DNA of 7,727 bases, taken from DATKEH01 sp035546355 (GTDB lineage Bacteria; Acidobacteriota; Thermoanaerobaculia; Multivoradales; JAIOJS01). The notes below the pieces were generated by a model, which saw only the letters and a list, made by a program, of their open reading frames with translations, was not told where the DNA came from and made no database searches. Positions 1 through 5,848 of the stretch are shown in pieces. The stretch lies in the NCBI GenBank assembly GCA_035546355.1, contig DATKEH010000329.1, positions 1 through 7,727 on the forward strand, in the 5' to 3' direction. Numbering within the stretch: the first letter of the stretch is position 1; every line of letters starts with the position of its first letter. Both the position numbers and the translations under genes were made by a program.

Positions 1-2238
1 ATGGGCGACGTCTACCGCGTCGAGGACACTCGACTCGGCCGGGAGGTGGCGCTGAAGGTGCTCAAGCCCGAGATCGCCTCCGACCCGGACCGGCTCGCGC
101 GGTTCCGGCGCGAGGCACAGGTCCTCGCCTCCCTCGATCACCCGGGGATCGTCAGCGTGTACTCGGTCGAGGAGGCCGACGGCGTCCACTTCCTCACCAT
201 GCAGCTCGTCCAGGGGACTCCTCTCGATCGGACGATCCCACCGGACGGAGTGCCGCTCGATCGCTTCTTCGACGTCGCGATCCCCCTCGCCGACGCGGTG
301 GCCGCCGCCCACGAGCGGGGTGTCGTGCACCGGGACCTGAAGCCTTCCAACGTGCTGTGCGCGGCGAGCGGCGGCGTCAAGGTCCTCGACTTCGGGCTGG
401 CAAAGAGGACGGGATCGGCGGAGCTGGAGATCGACCGCGACGCCTCGACCGCCTTGATGACGCGGCAGGGAATGATCCTCGGAACCCTGCCCTACATGTC
501 CCCCGAGCAGGTCTCCGCCGATCCGACCGATCATCGAACGGACGTGTTCTCCCTCGGCGTGGTGCTGTTCGAGCTGGCGACCGGTCGACGACCCTTCGGC
601 GGCGAGACGCGAGGCGAGCTCATGCGATCGATCCTCTCGGACCCACCGGAGGCGGCCCACGAGCTCCGGCGCGAGGTGCCGCGGGAGCTCGCAGAGATGA
701 TCGATCGCTGTCTGGCGAAGGACCCGCGCGACCGGATCCAGACCGCCCGCGAGGTCTTCCACCGGCTCCGGCTGATCCGTGACTCGACCTCTCGTGGCGC
801 CGACGCAGCCACTGGAGAGGAGCGGGAGCGGTCGGTGGCGGTGCTGCCCTTCGAGAGTCTCGGAGGGAGCGACGGCGCCGCCTTCACCGAGGGTGTCCAC
901 GGCGACCTCCTCATCCGGCTCTCGAAGCTGTCGGGCCTCCGGACGATCGCTCGCACCTCGGTTCGGAGATACCGCGATTCGGCCGCGCAGATCTCGCAGA
1001 TCGGGCGCGAGCTCGGCGTCTCGTGGGTGGTCGAAGGCGAGGTCCAGCAGGCCGGCGGGCAGGTCCAGGTGAACGTCCGGCTGATCGAGGCGCAGAGCGA
1101 TCGTCAGCTCTGGGCCGAGCGCTACCGGCGCACGCTCACGGCGGAGAACCTCTTCGACATCCAGGCCGAGATCACCAGGGAGATCGCCGCCTCGCTCGAG
1201 GTGCGCCTGAGCCCCGAGGAGGAGCAACGGGTCGCGCACGCCCCGACCGCCAGCCTCGAGGCCTATCATCTCTACACCCAGGGGCGGATCAGCCTCGACC
1301 TGAGGTCCGAGTCTGGAGCCCAGCGAGCCGTCGCATCGTTCCAGGGAGCGATCCGCAGGGACCCGGGGTTCGCGCTGGCCTGGGCCGGGCTCGCAGAGGC
1401 CGTGACCGTCGCCGAGTACTACGATTTCCCTCTCCCGGACGCTGCTCCCGAGGCGATCGACGCCGCACGTCGGGCGGTCGAGCTCGAGCCGGCGCTCGGG
1501 GAGGCGCGCGCCTCGCTCGGCATCATCCAGGCGGCTCGTCGGGAGGGCCCGCCCGCGCTCCGGGAGCTCGCGCGGGCGATCGAGCTCGCGCCGGGCCACG
1601 CCGAGCCCCATTCGTGGCTCGCCTGGCTCCTCCTCTGTCTCGGCCGACCCGAGCGGGCGCTCGCTCCGGCGCGCCGTGCGGTGGAGCTCAACCCGCTCGC
1701 CCCTGCGTTCCGCGTCTTCCTGGCGGAAGCCCTGCTGGTCGCCGGCGACGCCGAGAGGGCGCTCGAGGAGGCACGACGCGCCCGCGAGATCCAGCCGGAG
1801 TACGCGCTCGCACACTTCACCGAGGGTCTCGTCCTGCACCGTCAGCGGCGCCTCGCCGAGGCGTCGCAGGCTCTCGAGCGCTCGCTGGCGCTCGTCCCCG
1901 AGAGCGGCACGCCGACGAGGAGCGAGATCCACGCCGCCCTCGCGGTGTGCCTGGCGGCGGCCGGAGACGAAGCGAGCGCCCGGGACCAGGCGGGGAGAGT
2001 CGACGCCCCTGCGTCCCCATTCTCCGCCGGGCTGGCGCGGGCGTCGCTGGGAGAGATCGAGCAGGCCCTCCTCCTGTTCGACCAGGTGGCGGAGCTCCAC
2101 TCCCCTTCCGTCGAAGAGCTCCGCTACCTGTTCCCCGAAGTGCTCGACCCCCTGCGAGGAGAGCCCCGCTTCCGCGACCTCGTGGCGCGGGTCAATCGGA
2201 GCTGGGGCCTCCAGGCCGACGGCAGCCTGCCCCCCTGA
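1..2238 (+). CDS. Ser/Thr protein kinase with TolB-like and TPR C-terminal half (5' end outside window)
   Basis: This is a Hanks-type protein kinase joined to a TolB-like (COG5616-type) domain and TPR repeats; it should phosphorylate Ser/Thr on unknown targets. The first codon in the window is an internal Met: MGDVY is the end of the usual GxGxxG nucleotide loop, so the start and perhaps 15-25 residues lie upstream. Numbering from that Met, visible kinase features are the ATP-binding Lys19 (VALK), catalytic loop HRDLKPSN (110-117), DFG (130-132), the APE-like SPE (167-169) and DVFSLG (181-186). The kinase domain ends near residue 260. Residues about 278-405 (SVAVLPF onward) are the TolB-like domain, and about 420-720 are TPR helices with repeated Ala/Leu and xxxDP or LNP turns. 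The linker at 261-277 is polar and charged, with no membrane segment, so the protein looks cytoplasmic. The TPR part probably binds partners. Family assignment is firm; the signal and target are unknown. Confidence 0.93.
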   Translation: MGDVYRVEDTRLGREVALKVLKPEIASDPDRLARFRREAQVLASLDHPGIVSVYSVEEADGVHFLTMQLVQGTPLDRTIPPDGVPLDRFFDVAIPLADAVAAAHERGVVHRDLKPSNVLCAASGGVKVLDFGLAKRTGSAELEIDRDASTALMTRQGMILGTLPYMSPEQVSADPTDHRTDVFSLGVVLFELATGRRPFGGETRGELMRSILSDPPEAAHELRREVPRELAEMIDRCLAKDPRDRIQTAREVFHRLRLIRDSTSRGADAATGEERERSVAVLPFESLGGSDGAAFTEGVHGDLLIRLSKLSGLRTIARTSVRRYRDSAAQISQIGRELGVSWVVEGEVQQAGGQVQVNVRLIEAQSDRQLWAERYRRTLTAENLFDIQAEITREIAASLEVRLSPEEEQRVAHAPTASLEAYHLYTQGRISLDLRSESGAQRAVASFQGAIRRDPGFALAWAGLAEAVTVAEYYDFPLPDAAPEAIDAARRAVELEPALGEARASLGIIQAARREGPPALRELARAIELAPGHAEPHSWLAWLLLCLGRPERALAPARRAVELNPLAPAFRVFLAEALLVAGDAERALEEARRAREIQPEYALAHFTEGLVLHRQRRLAEASQALERSLALVPESGTPTRSEIHAALAVCLAAAGDEASARDQAGRVDAPASPFSAGLARASLGEIEQALLLFDQVAELHSPSVEELRYLFPEVLDPLRGEPRFRDLVARVNRSWGLQADGSLPP

Positions 2239-2259
2239 ACCCAGGAGCCTGCGCGGCGG

Positions 2260-2275
2260 CCCCACTACAATGGGG
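2260..2275. repeat. Small perfect inverted repeat before the oxidase start
   Basis: CCCCA and TGGGG form a perfect 5-bp inverted repeat around a 6-base centre (CTACAA), ending two bases before the GTG start of the FAD oxidase. It overlaps the TACAAT promoter-like box, so it could act as an operator or a start-site hairpin. At this length in GC-rich DNA it could also be chance. Confidence 0.3.
2266..2271 (+). promoter_or_regulatory. Possible -10 box (TACAAT) for a leaderless oxidase transcript
   Basis: TACAAT differs from the sigma-70 consensus TATAAT at one base and lies in otherwise GC-rich sequence. It ends six bases before the GTG start at 2278, which puts the expected transcription start at or next to that codon. 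There is no clear -35 hexamer 17 bases upstream (2243-2248 reads AGGAGC), so this rests on the -10 match and its spacing alone. Confidence 0.35.
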
Positions 2276-2277
2276 AG

Positions 2278-3678
2278 GTGGATTCCCATTCCCGGCTCGA
2301 CGACGCGCTGATCGCGTCTCTCCGGGGCGTGCTCCGCGGGCCGGTCATCGCCCCGGGAGATCCCGTCTACGACGAGGCCCGTTCCGTCTGGAACGCGCGC
2401 ATCGACCGCCGTCCCGGGGCCATCGCGCGCTGCACGGGCGCGGCCGACGTGATGGCCGCGGTGAGGCTAGCCCGCGACCACGACATCCTCCTCGCCGTGC
2501 GGGGCGGCGGGCACAGCTATGCTGGGCTCGGCTCGTGCGACGACGGGCTGGTGCTCGACCTGTCGCCGATGGACGGCGTGCGGGTCGATCCGCGAGCCAA
2601 GACGGCGCGAGTCGGTGCGGGCGCCAGGTGGGGCGCGGTCGATCACGAGACCCAGGCGTTCGGGCTCGCCACGACCGGGGGCACGGTGTCGACCGTCGGC
2701 GTCGCCGGTTACACCCTCGGTGGCGGCAGCGGCCATCTCTCGCGTCGCTTCGGCCTGGCCCTCGACAACCTGCGCTCCGTCGACGTGGTGACCGCCGCCG
2801 GCGAGCTGCTGCGGGCGAGCGAGCACGAGAACGGCGATCTGTTCTGGGGCATCCGCGGCGGAGCCGGCAACTTCGGCGTCGTCACGTCGTTCGAGCTCGT
2901 CCTCCACGAGGTGGGCCCGAGGGTCCTCGCCGGTCAGGTCATCCACCGGCTCGACGACGCCGCCGGCGCGCTGCGCTTTTACCGCGACTTCATGGCCTCG
3001 GCCCCCGACGAGCTGCAGTGCTACCCCTTCTTCCTCCGGCTCCCGCCGCTCGACGAGCTGCCGAGCGGGCTCCACGGCCGCACCGGGCTGTCCCTCGTCG
3101 TCGTGTACTCGGGCGATCTCGACCGGGGCGAGGAGGTGCTCGAGCCCCTCCGCGACTTCGGCGAGCCGCTGCTCGACGTCGTCGCGCCCCAACCCTACGC
3201 AGCCTTCCAGCAGCTCTTCGATCCCGGGATGCCGAAGGGTCTCCGCTGGTACTCGAAGTCCCACTACCTCCGGGACCTGCCCGACGAGGCGATCGAGGTC
3301 GTGGTCGGCAGGGTCGACTCGCTCCCCACCCCGACGAGCGTCGTCTACCTGGAGACCCAGGGCGGCTCCATGGGCCGCGTCGACCCCGCCGCCACCGCCT
3401 TTCCCCACCGCGACGCCGCCTATCTCTTTCACGTCTTTCCGGGATGGGAGGACCCGGCTCGGGACGAGGAGATCATGGCCTGGGCGCGGGACTTCCACGA
3501 TGAGATGGCGAGGTGGGCGACGGGCGGCGTCTACGTCAACATGCTGAGCCCCGACGAGCGGGATCGCATCCCCGCCGCCTACGGCGCCAACCACGAGCGC
3601 CTAGGGCGGCTCAAGCGGGAGGTCGACCCGACCAACCTGTTCCGGGTCAACCACAACGTGGAGCCGCTCGCCGACTAG
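2278..3678 (+). CDS. FAD-linked oxidase, berberine bridge enzyme (BBE)-like family
   Basis: A 466-residue flavoprotein oxidase or dehydrogenase of the VAO/PCMH superfamily, with an N-terminal FAD-binding domain (about 35-210) and a C-terminal BBE motif. RGGGHSYAG (75-83) carries His79, the expected 8-alpha-histidyl FAD attachment site. TVGVAGYTLGGG (139-150) is the FAD pyrophosphate-binding loop. Bicovalent members have a Cys in this loop, but the aligned position here is Val137, so a single covalent bond is expected. The tail (YGANHERL at 435-442, then DPTNLFRVNHNV at 450-461) is the classic BBE ending. GTG at 2278 is chosen because a stop in the same frame (2236-2238) precedes it, no other start codon lies between, and the length fits the family. 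No well-spaced Shine-Dalgarno precedes it; GGGGAGG abuts the codon. No signal peptide or membrane segment is seen, so it is probably cytoplasmic. The substrate cannot be inferred; relatives oxidise sugars, alkaloids or other alcohols. Confidence 0.9.
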   Translation: MDSHSRLDDALIASLRGVLRGPVIAPGDPVYDEARSVWNARIDRRPGAIARCTGAADVMAAVRLARDHDILLAVRGGGHSYAGLGSCDDGLVLDLSPMDGVRVDPRAKTARVGAGARWGAVDHETQAFGLATTGGTVSTVGVAGYTLGGGSGHLSRRFGLALDNLRSVDVVTAAGELLRASEHENGDLFWGIRGGAGNFGVVTSFELVLHEVGPRVLAGQVIHRLDDAAGALRFYRDFMASAPDELQCYPFFLRLPPLDELPSGLHGRTGLSLVVVYSGDLDRGEEVLEPLRDFGEPLLDVVAPQPYAAFQQLFDPGMPKGLRWYSKSHYLRDLPDEAIEVVVGRVDSLPTPTSVVYLETQGGSMGRVDPAATAFPHRDAAYLFHVFPGWEDPARDEEIMAWARDFHDEMARWATGGVYVNMLSPDERDRIPAAYGANHERLGRLKREVDPTNLFRVNHNVEPLAD

Positions 3679-3704
3679 CGATCGCCACGACCATCGGCTG
3701 CTCG

Positions 3705-3733
3705 CCCTCGAGGCCGTGCTCCCCTTCGAGGGG
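3705..3733. terminator. Possible bidirectional hairpin between converging genes
   Basis: Two alternative stems lie in the gap between the oxidase stop and the TPR gene stop: CCCCT/AGGGG with a 3-base loop (3721-3733), and CCCTCGA/TCGAGGG enclosing it (3705-3711 with 3726-3732). They are mutually exclusive because they share bases. Neither has a T-tract on either strand, so intrinsic termination is uncertain. A separate CCCGCGCGGG palindrome lies at 3752-3761. The location between converging genes is the main argument. Confidence 0.28.
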
Positions 3734-3778
3734 CTTCCAGCCGGCGGTTCCCCCGCGCGGGCTGAGAGCACCGCGGCG

Positions 3779-4279
3779 TCACTCGAGCAAAGGGCGGAAG
3801 GTCTCTTCCGCCGCCGGCGCCACGTCGGCGTGGTCCCTGATGAAGCGGGCGCAGGCGTTCCAGCGCAGGATTGCGTCCTCGTTGTCGTGGGGAGCGAGCG
3901 CGGCCGCCCGCTCGAACAGCTCCATCGCCTCGCGTAGCCCGTCGTAGGTCGGCGGGCCGGAGCCGGGAGCGCCGCGGCGGTGGTAGGCCTTGGCCCAGCG
4001 CTCGTGCAGGATGCCGCTGTAGTAGAGCCGCTCGTATTCGCTCACCAGCCGGCCGATCGCCGTGCGGGCCTCGTCGAAGGTGCCGCGCTTCCAGCGCACC
4101 AGCTGGTCGGTCAGCGCCAGCACCAGGGTGGCGAGGGCCTGCTGGTTGTCGGGTTCGAGCTCGAGCACGTCGCGGCAGATGCTCACCGCCTCTGCCGACT
4201 CGTTGAGCAGCCGATAGCGCAGGGCCTTGTCGAGGGACCGGGGGATCGCCTCCCGGGTGAGTGGCTTGAGCTCGAACAT
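3779..4279 (-). CDS. Small TPR protein, unknown function, downstream of frdABCD
   Basis: A 166-residue soluble protein with no signal peptide or membrane segment. Two TPR-like helix pairs are visible: residues about 16-49, with AEAVSICRDVLELEPDN (29-45) closing on the typical LEPDN turn, and about 113-146, with AMELFERAAALAPHDNEDA (118-136). Between them is an Arg/Tyr/Trp-rich helical stretch (60-100). The start is taken at 4279 because AAGGAG (4286-4291) sits six bases upstream; Met codons at 4303 and 4294 are in frame but lack such a site. The gene starts 43 bases after the frdD stop on the same strand, so it is probably the last gene of the operon. TPR proteins usually mediate protein contacts, and a role in assembly or quality control of the reductase is a guess from position only. 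I do not recognise a named family. Confidence 0.85.
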   Translation of the reverse strand: MFELKPLTREAIPRSLDKALRYRLLNESAEAVSICRDVLELEPDNQQALATLVLALTDQLVRWKRGTFDEARTAIGRLVSEYERLYYSGILHERWAKAYHRRGAPGSGPPTYDGLREAMELFERAAALAPHDNEDAILRWNACARFIRDHADVAPAAEETFRPLLE

Positions 4280-4285
4280 GGCCGT

Positions 4286-4291
4286 CTCCTT
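4286..4291 (-). promoter_or_regulatory. Ribosome binding site deciding the TPR gene start
   Basis: AAGGAG on the minus strand lies six bases before the ATG at 4279. This near-ideal spacing favours that start over the upstream in-frame ATGs at 4303 and 4294, the second of which would overlap the ribosome site itself. Confidence 0.75.
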
Positions 4292-4322
4292 CATGGCGGG
4301 CACCGGTCGCGGCTCGCCGCCA

Positions 4323-4670
4323 TCAGCCGGCCGCCAGGGCCCAGGCGGCAGCGCCGCTGAGGGCGATGGCGCCGCCGTAGCAGATCGTCGCGATCAGGGG
4401 CCCCAGGTGGTAGAGCTGGAGACCGTCGTAGAGGGTGAACCGGAAGCGGTGCGCCCAGTGGAAGACAAAGAGGGTGACCAGCAGCCACAGACTCGCCCGC
4501 ACCGCCGGATGAGCGAGCAGCGCCGCCAGCCCATCGTGGGAAGGCGTCGCGAAGAGGCCCAGCGGCCCCCCCAGCCAGAGCGCCACCGCCAGCGCCGGCA
4601 GGGTCAAGGCGGCGAGCATCCCGCCGCTCGAGAACAGGGCCCAGAAGAACGGCTCGTTGGCGCGCGCCAC
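4323..4670 (-). CDS. frdD: Fumarate reductase membrane anchor subunit FrdD
   Basis: The second membrane anchor of type D quinol:fumarate reductase, 115 residues against about 119 in E. coli. The start NEPFFWALFSSGGM (5-18) closely matches the E. coli FrdD signature EPVFWGLFGAGGM. Three membrane helices are expected at about 15-40, 58-78 and 90-113. Trp10 and Arg75 (in HR, 74-75) align with E. coli FrdD Trp14 and Arg81, which lie near the menaquinol site. The histidine-rich HRMHH segment of E. coli reads HRFRF here. The GTG start at 4670 is three bases after the frdC stop. GGGGAGG (4677-4683), inside the last codons of frdC, sits six bases upstream as a strong ribosome site, so the two genes should be co-translated. 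With FrdC it holds the FrdAB head on the inner face of the cytoplasmic membrane. Naming confidence is high because order and sequence agree. Confidence 0.9.
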   Translation of the reverse strand: MARANEPFFWALFSSGGMLAALTLPALAVALWLGGPLGLFATPSHDGLAALLAHPAVRASLWLLVTLFVFHWAHRFRFTLYDGLQLYHLGPLIATICYGGAIALSGAAAWALAAG

Positions 4671-4673
4671 TCG

Positions 4674-5102
4674 CTACCTCCCCACCAGCAGCCAGAAGAC
4701 CAGGGCCGAGATCGCCGCCCAGGCGAGGTAGTGCGCAACGGTGATGGCCAGGTCCGGCAGCCGGCGGCCACCGACGCGCAGCACCAGGGCCTTGGGGGCG
4801 AGGTCGAGCCACGTCACGGTGTGAAACAGCAGCACCAGGAGCACGAAGCCGTGCAGCGCGATGACCCACGGAGCCTGGAGCCACTCGACGAACGCGGCGT
4901 AGGCGGCGGGGCCGCGCCGCACTGCCGCGGCCTCGACCACCAGCAGGATCGCCGCGTAGGCCACCCCCAGGCTGGTCAGCTCGCGGGTGATGAACTTGGT
5001 GTAGGAGAGGCGGCCGAGCCACCAGAAGATGGGCATGCGGCGCTGATACCGCGCCGGCTGGTAGGGCCGATAGTCGGGGTTGGCTGGCGGCCCGGCGCTC
5101 AC
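4674..5102 (-). CDS. frdC: Fumarate reductase membrane anchor subunit FrdC
   Basis: The first membrane anchor of quinol:fumarate reductase, 142 residues against about 131 in E. coli; the extra residues are at the N-terminus. RPYQP (12-16), then FVEWLQAP (71-78) and FHTVTWLDLAPKA (93-105), match E. coli FrdC in order. Glu41 (in TRELTS) aligns with E. coli FrdC Glu29 and His94 with His82, both tied to quinol oxidation and proton handling. Three membrane helices are expected at about 39-60, 76-96 and 117-140. No haem-ligand pattern of type A-C anchors is seen, in keeping with a haem-free type D enzyme. The GTG start at 5102 forms a GTGA overlap with the frdB stop, and a G-run (5108-5112) five bases upstream is the likely ribosome site. 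The frame stays open far upstream across frdB, but only from this GTG does it resemble the family. Confidence 0.92.
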   Translation of the reverse strand: MSAGPPANPDYRPYQPARYQRRMPIFWWLGRLSYTKFITRELTSLGVAYAAILLVVEAAAVRRGPAAYAAFVEWLQAPWVIALHGFVLLVLLFHTVTWLDLAPKALVLRVGGRRLPDLAITVAHYLAWAAISALVFWLLVGR

Positions 5103-5848
5103 GACTTCCCCCGCCAGGGCATCAGCAGCGACTGGAACCACTCCGCCGTCGCCTCGACCTTGTAGCGCTGGATGGCGCCCGCCGGGTCGACGTCCTTCGG
5201 GCAGACCACCGAGCACTCGCCGACGAAGGTGCAGGCCCACACCCCGTCGTGCTGCGACAGCACGTCGAGGCGCTCGGCGTTGCCCTGGTCGCGGCTGTCC
5301 AGGTTGTAGCGCTGCGCCAGGGCGATCGCCGCCGGGCCCACGAAGTCGGGCTCCAGGGGCACTATGGGGCAAGCGGCGTAGCACAGCAGGCAGTTGATGC
5401 ACATGCTGTACTGCTTGTAGTCGGCCAGCTGAGCCGGGGTCTGCAGGTACTCCCCATCGGCCGGCGGCTCCTCCTGCCGCAGGATCCACGGCTTGACCCT
5501 GGCGAGCTTGGCGACGAAGCCGCTCATGTCGATCACCAGGTCGCGGACCACCGGGAACGCCGCCAGCGGCCCCACCCGCACCGGCCGGTCGCGGGGCAGC
5601 GAGTCGAGGTAGGTGGTGCAGGTCAGCACCGGCTCGCCGTCGACCGTCATCCCGCAGCTGCCGCACACCCCCATACGACACGACCAGCGGAAGGAGAGCG
5701 TGCCGTCGAGCTGCTCCTTGACGTAGTTGAGGGCGTCGAGCACCATCCACTCCTTGCGCACCGGCACCTCGAAGCGCTCCCAGGTCGGCTCGCGCTCCTC
5801 TTCGGGACGGTAGCGCTGCACCTCGAGAGTGACCGTGTCGCGGCTCAT
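5099..5848 (-). CDS. frdB: Fumarate reductase iron-sulfur subunit FrdB
   Basis: A 249-residue electron-transfer subunit passing electrons between the quinone site in FrdCD and the FAD in FrdA. The N-terminal ferredoxin-like domain has [2Fe-2S] ligands Cys57, Cys62, Cys65 and Cys77, the same numbers as I recall for E. coli FrdB. The C-terminal domain has CINCLLCYAACP (150-161) and CTFVGECSVVCP (206-217). By family pattern Cys150/153/156/216 bind [4Fe-4S] and Cys160/206/212 bind [3Fe-4S]. Lys230 (in RYKVE) aligns with E. coli FrdB Lys228 at the menaquinone site. The start ATG at 5848 overlaps the frdA stop as ATGA, with GAGG (5856-5859) seven bases upstream. The frame is open across most of frdA, but that upstream part is a shadow of frdA. 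The CTFVGECS signature resembles FrdB of the E. coli type more than typical aerobic SdhB. Confidence 0.96.
   Translation of the reverse strand: MSRDTVTLEVQRYRPEEEREPTWERFEVPVRKEWMVLDALNYVKEQLDGTLSFRWSCRMGVCGSCGMTVDGEPVLTCTTYLDSLPRDRPVRVGPLAAFPVVRDLVIDMSGFVAKLARVKPWILRQEEPPADGEYLQTPAQLADYKQYSMCINCLLCYAACPIVPLEPDFVGPAAIALAQRYNLDSRDQGNAERLDVLSQHDGVWACTFVGECSVVCPKDVDPAGAIQRYKVEATAEWFQSLLMPWRGKS

Noticed and set aside
1..3. ATG at the first base as the true kinase start.
   Set aside because: It sits inside the glycine-rich loop (…MGDVY), so starting here would remove the first strand and two glycines of the ATP site; the gene is cut by the window edge.
1260..2160. Approximate DNA repeats in the kinase C-terminal half.
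   Set aside because: They reflect TPR protein repeats with biased GC-rich codons, not a DNA repeat element.
1023..3503. A very long open frame (+) running across the kinase C-terminal half and the oxidase gene.
   Set aside because: Its product is an Arg/Pro/Gly/Ala-rich string with no family features, and it overlaps two well-supported genes in another frame; GC-rich DNA has few stops in such frames.
2467..3594. Long antisense open frame (-) within the oxidase gene.
   Set aside because: Low-complexity Val/Gly/Glu/Arg-rich product with no recognisable domain; it mirrors the codon bias of the oxidase gene.
4291..4323. A 10-codon reading frame on the minus strand starting in a TGATG overlap with the frdD stop and ending just before the TPR gene (MAASRDRCPP).
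   Set aside because: Too short to distinguish from chance, with no dedicated ribosome site and no leader-peptide feature such as a run of one amino acid; conservation in relatives would be needed to revive it.
5103..5750. Upstream extension of the frdC frame through frdB.
   Set aside because: FrdC similarity begins just after the GTG at 5102; the upstream part reads frdB out of frame.
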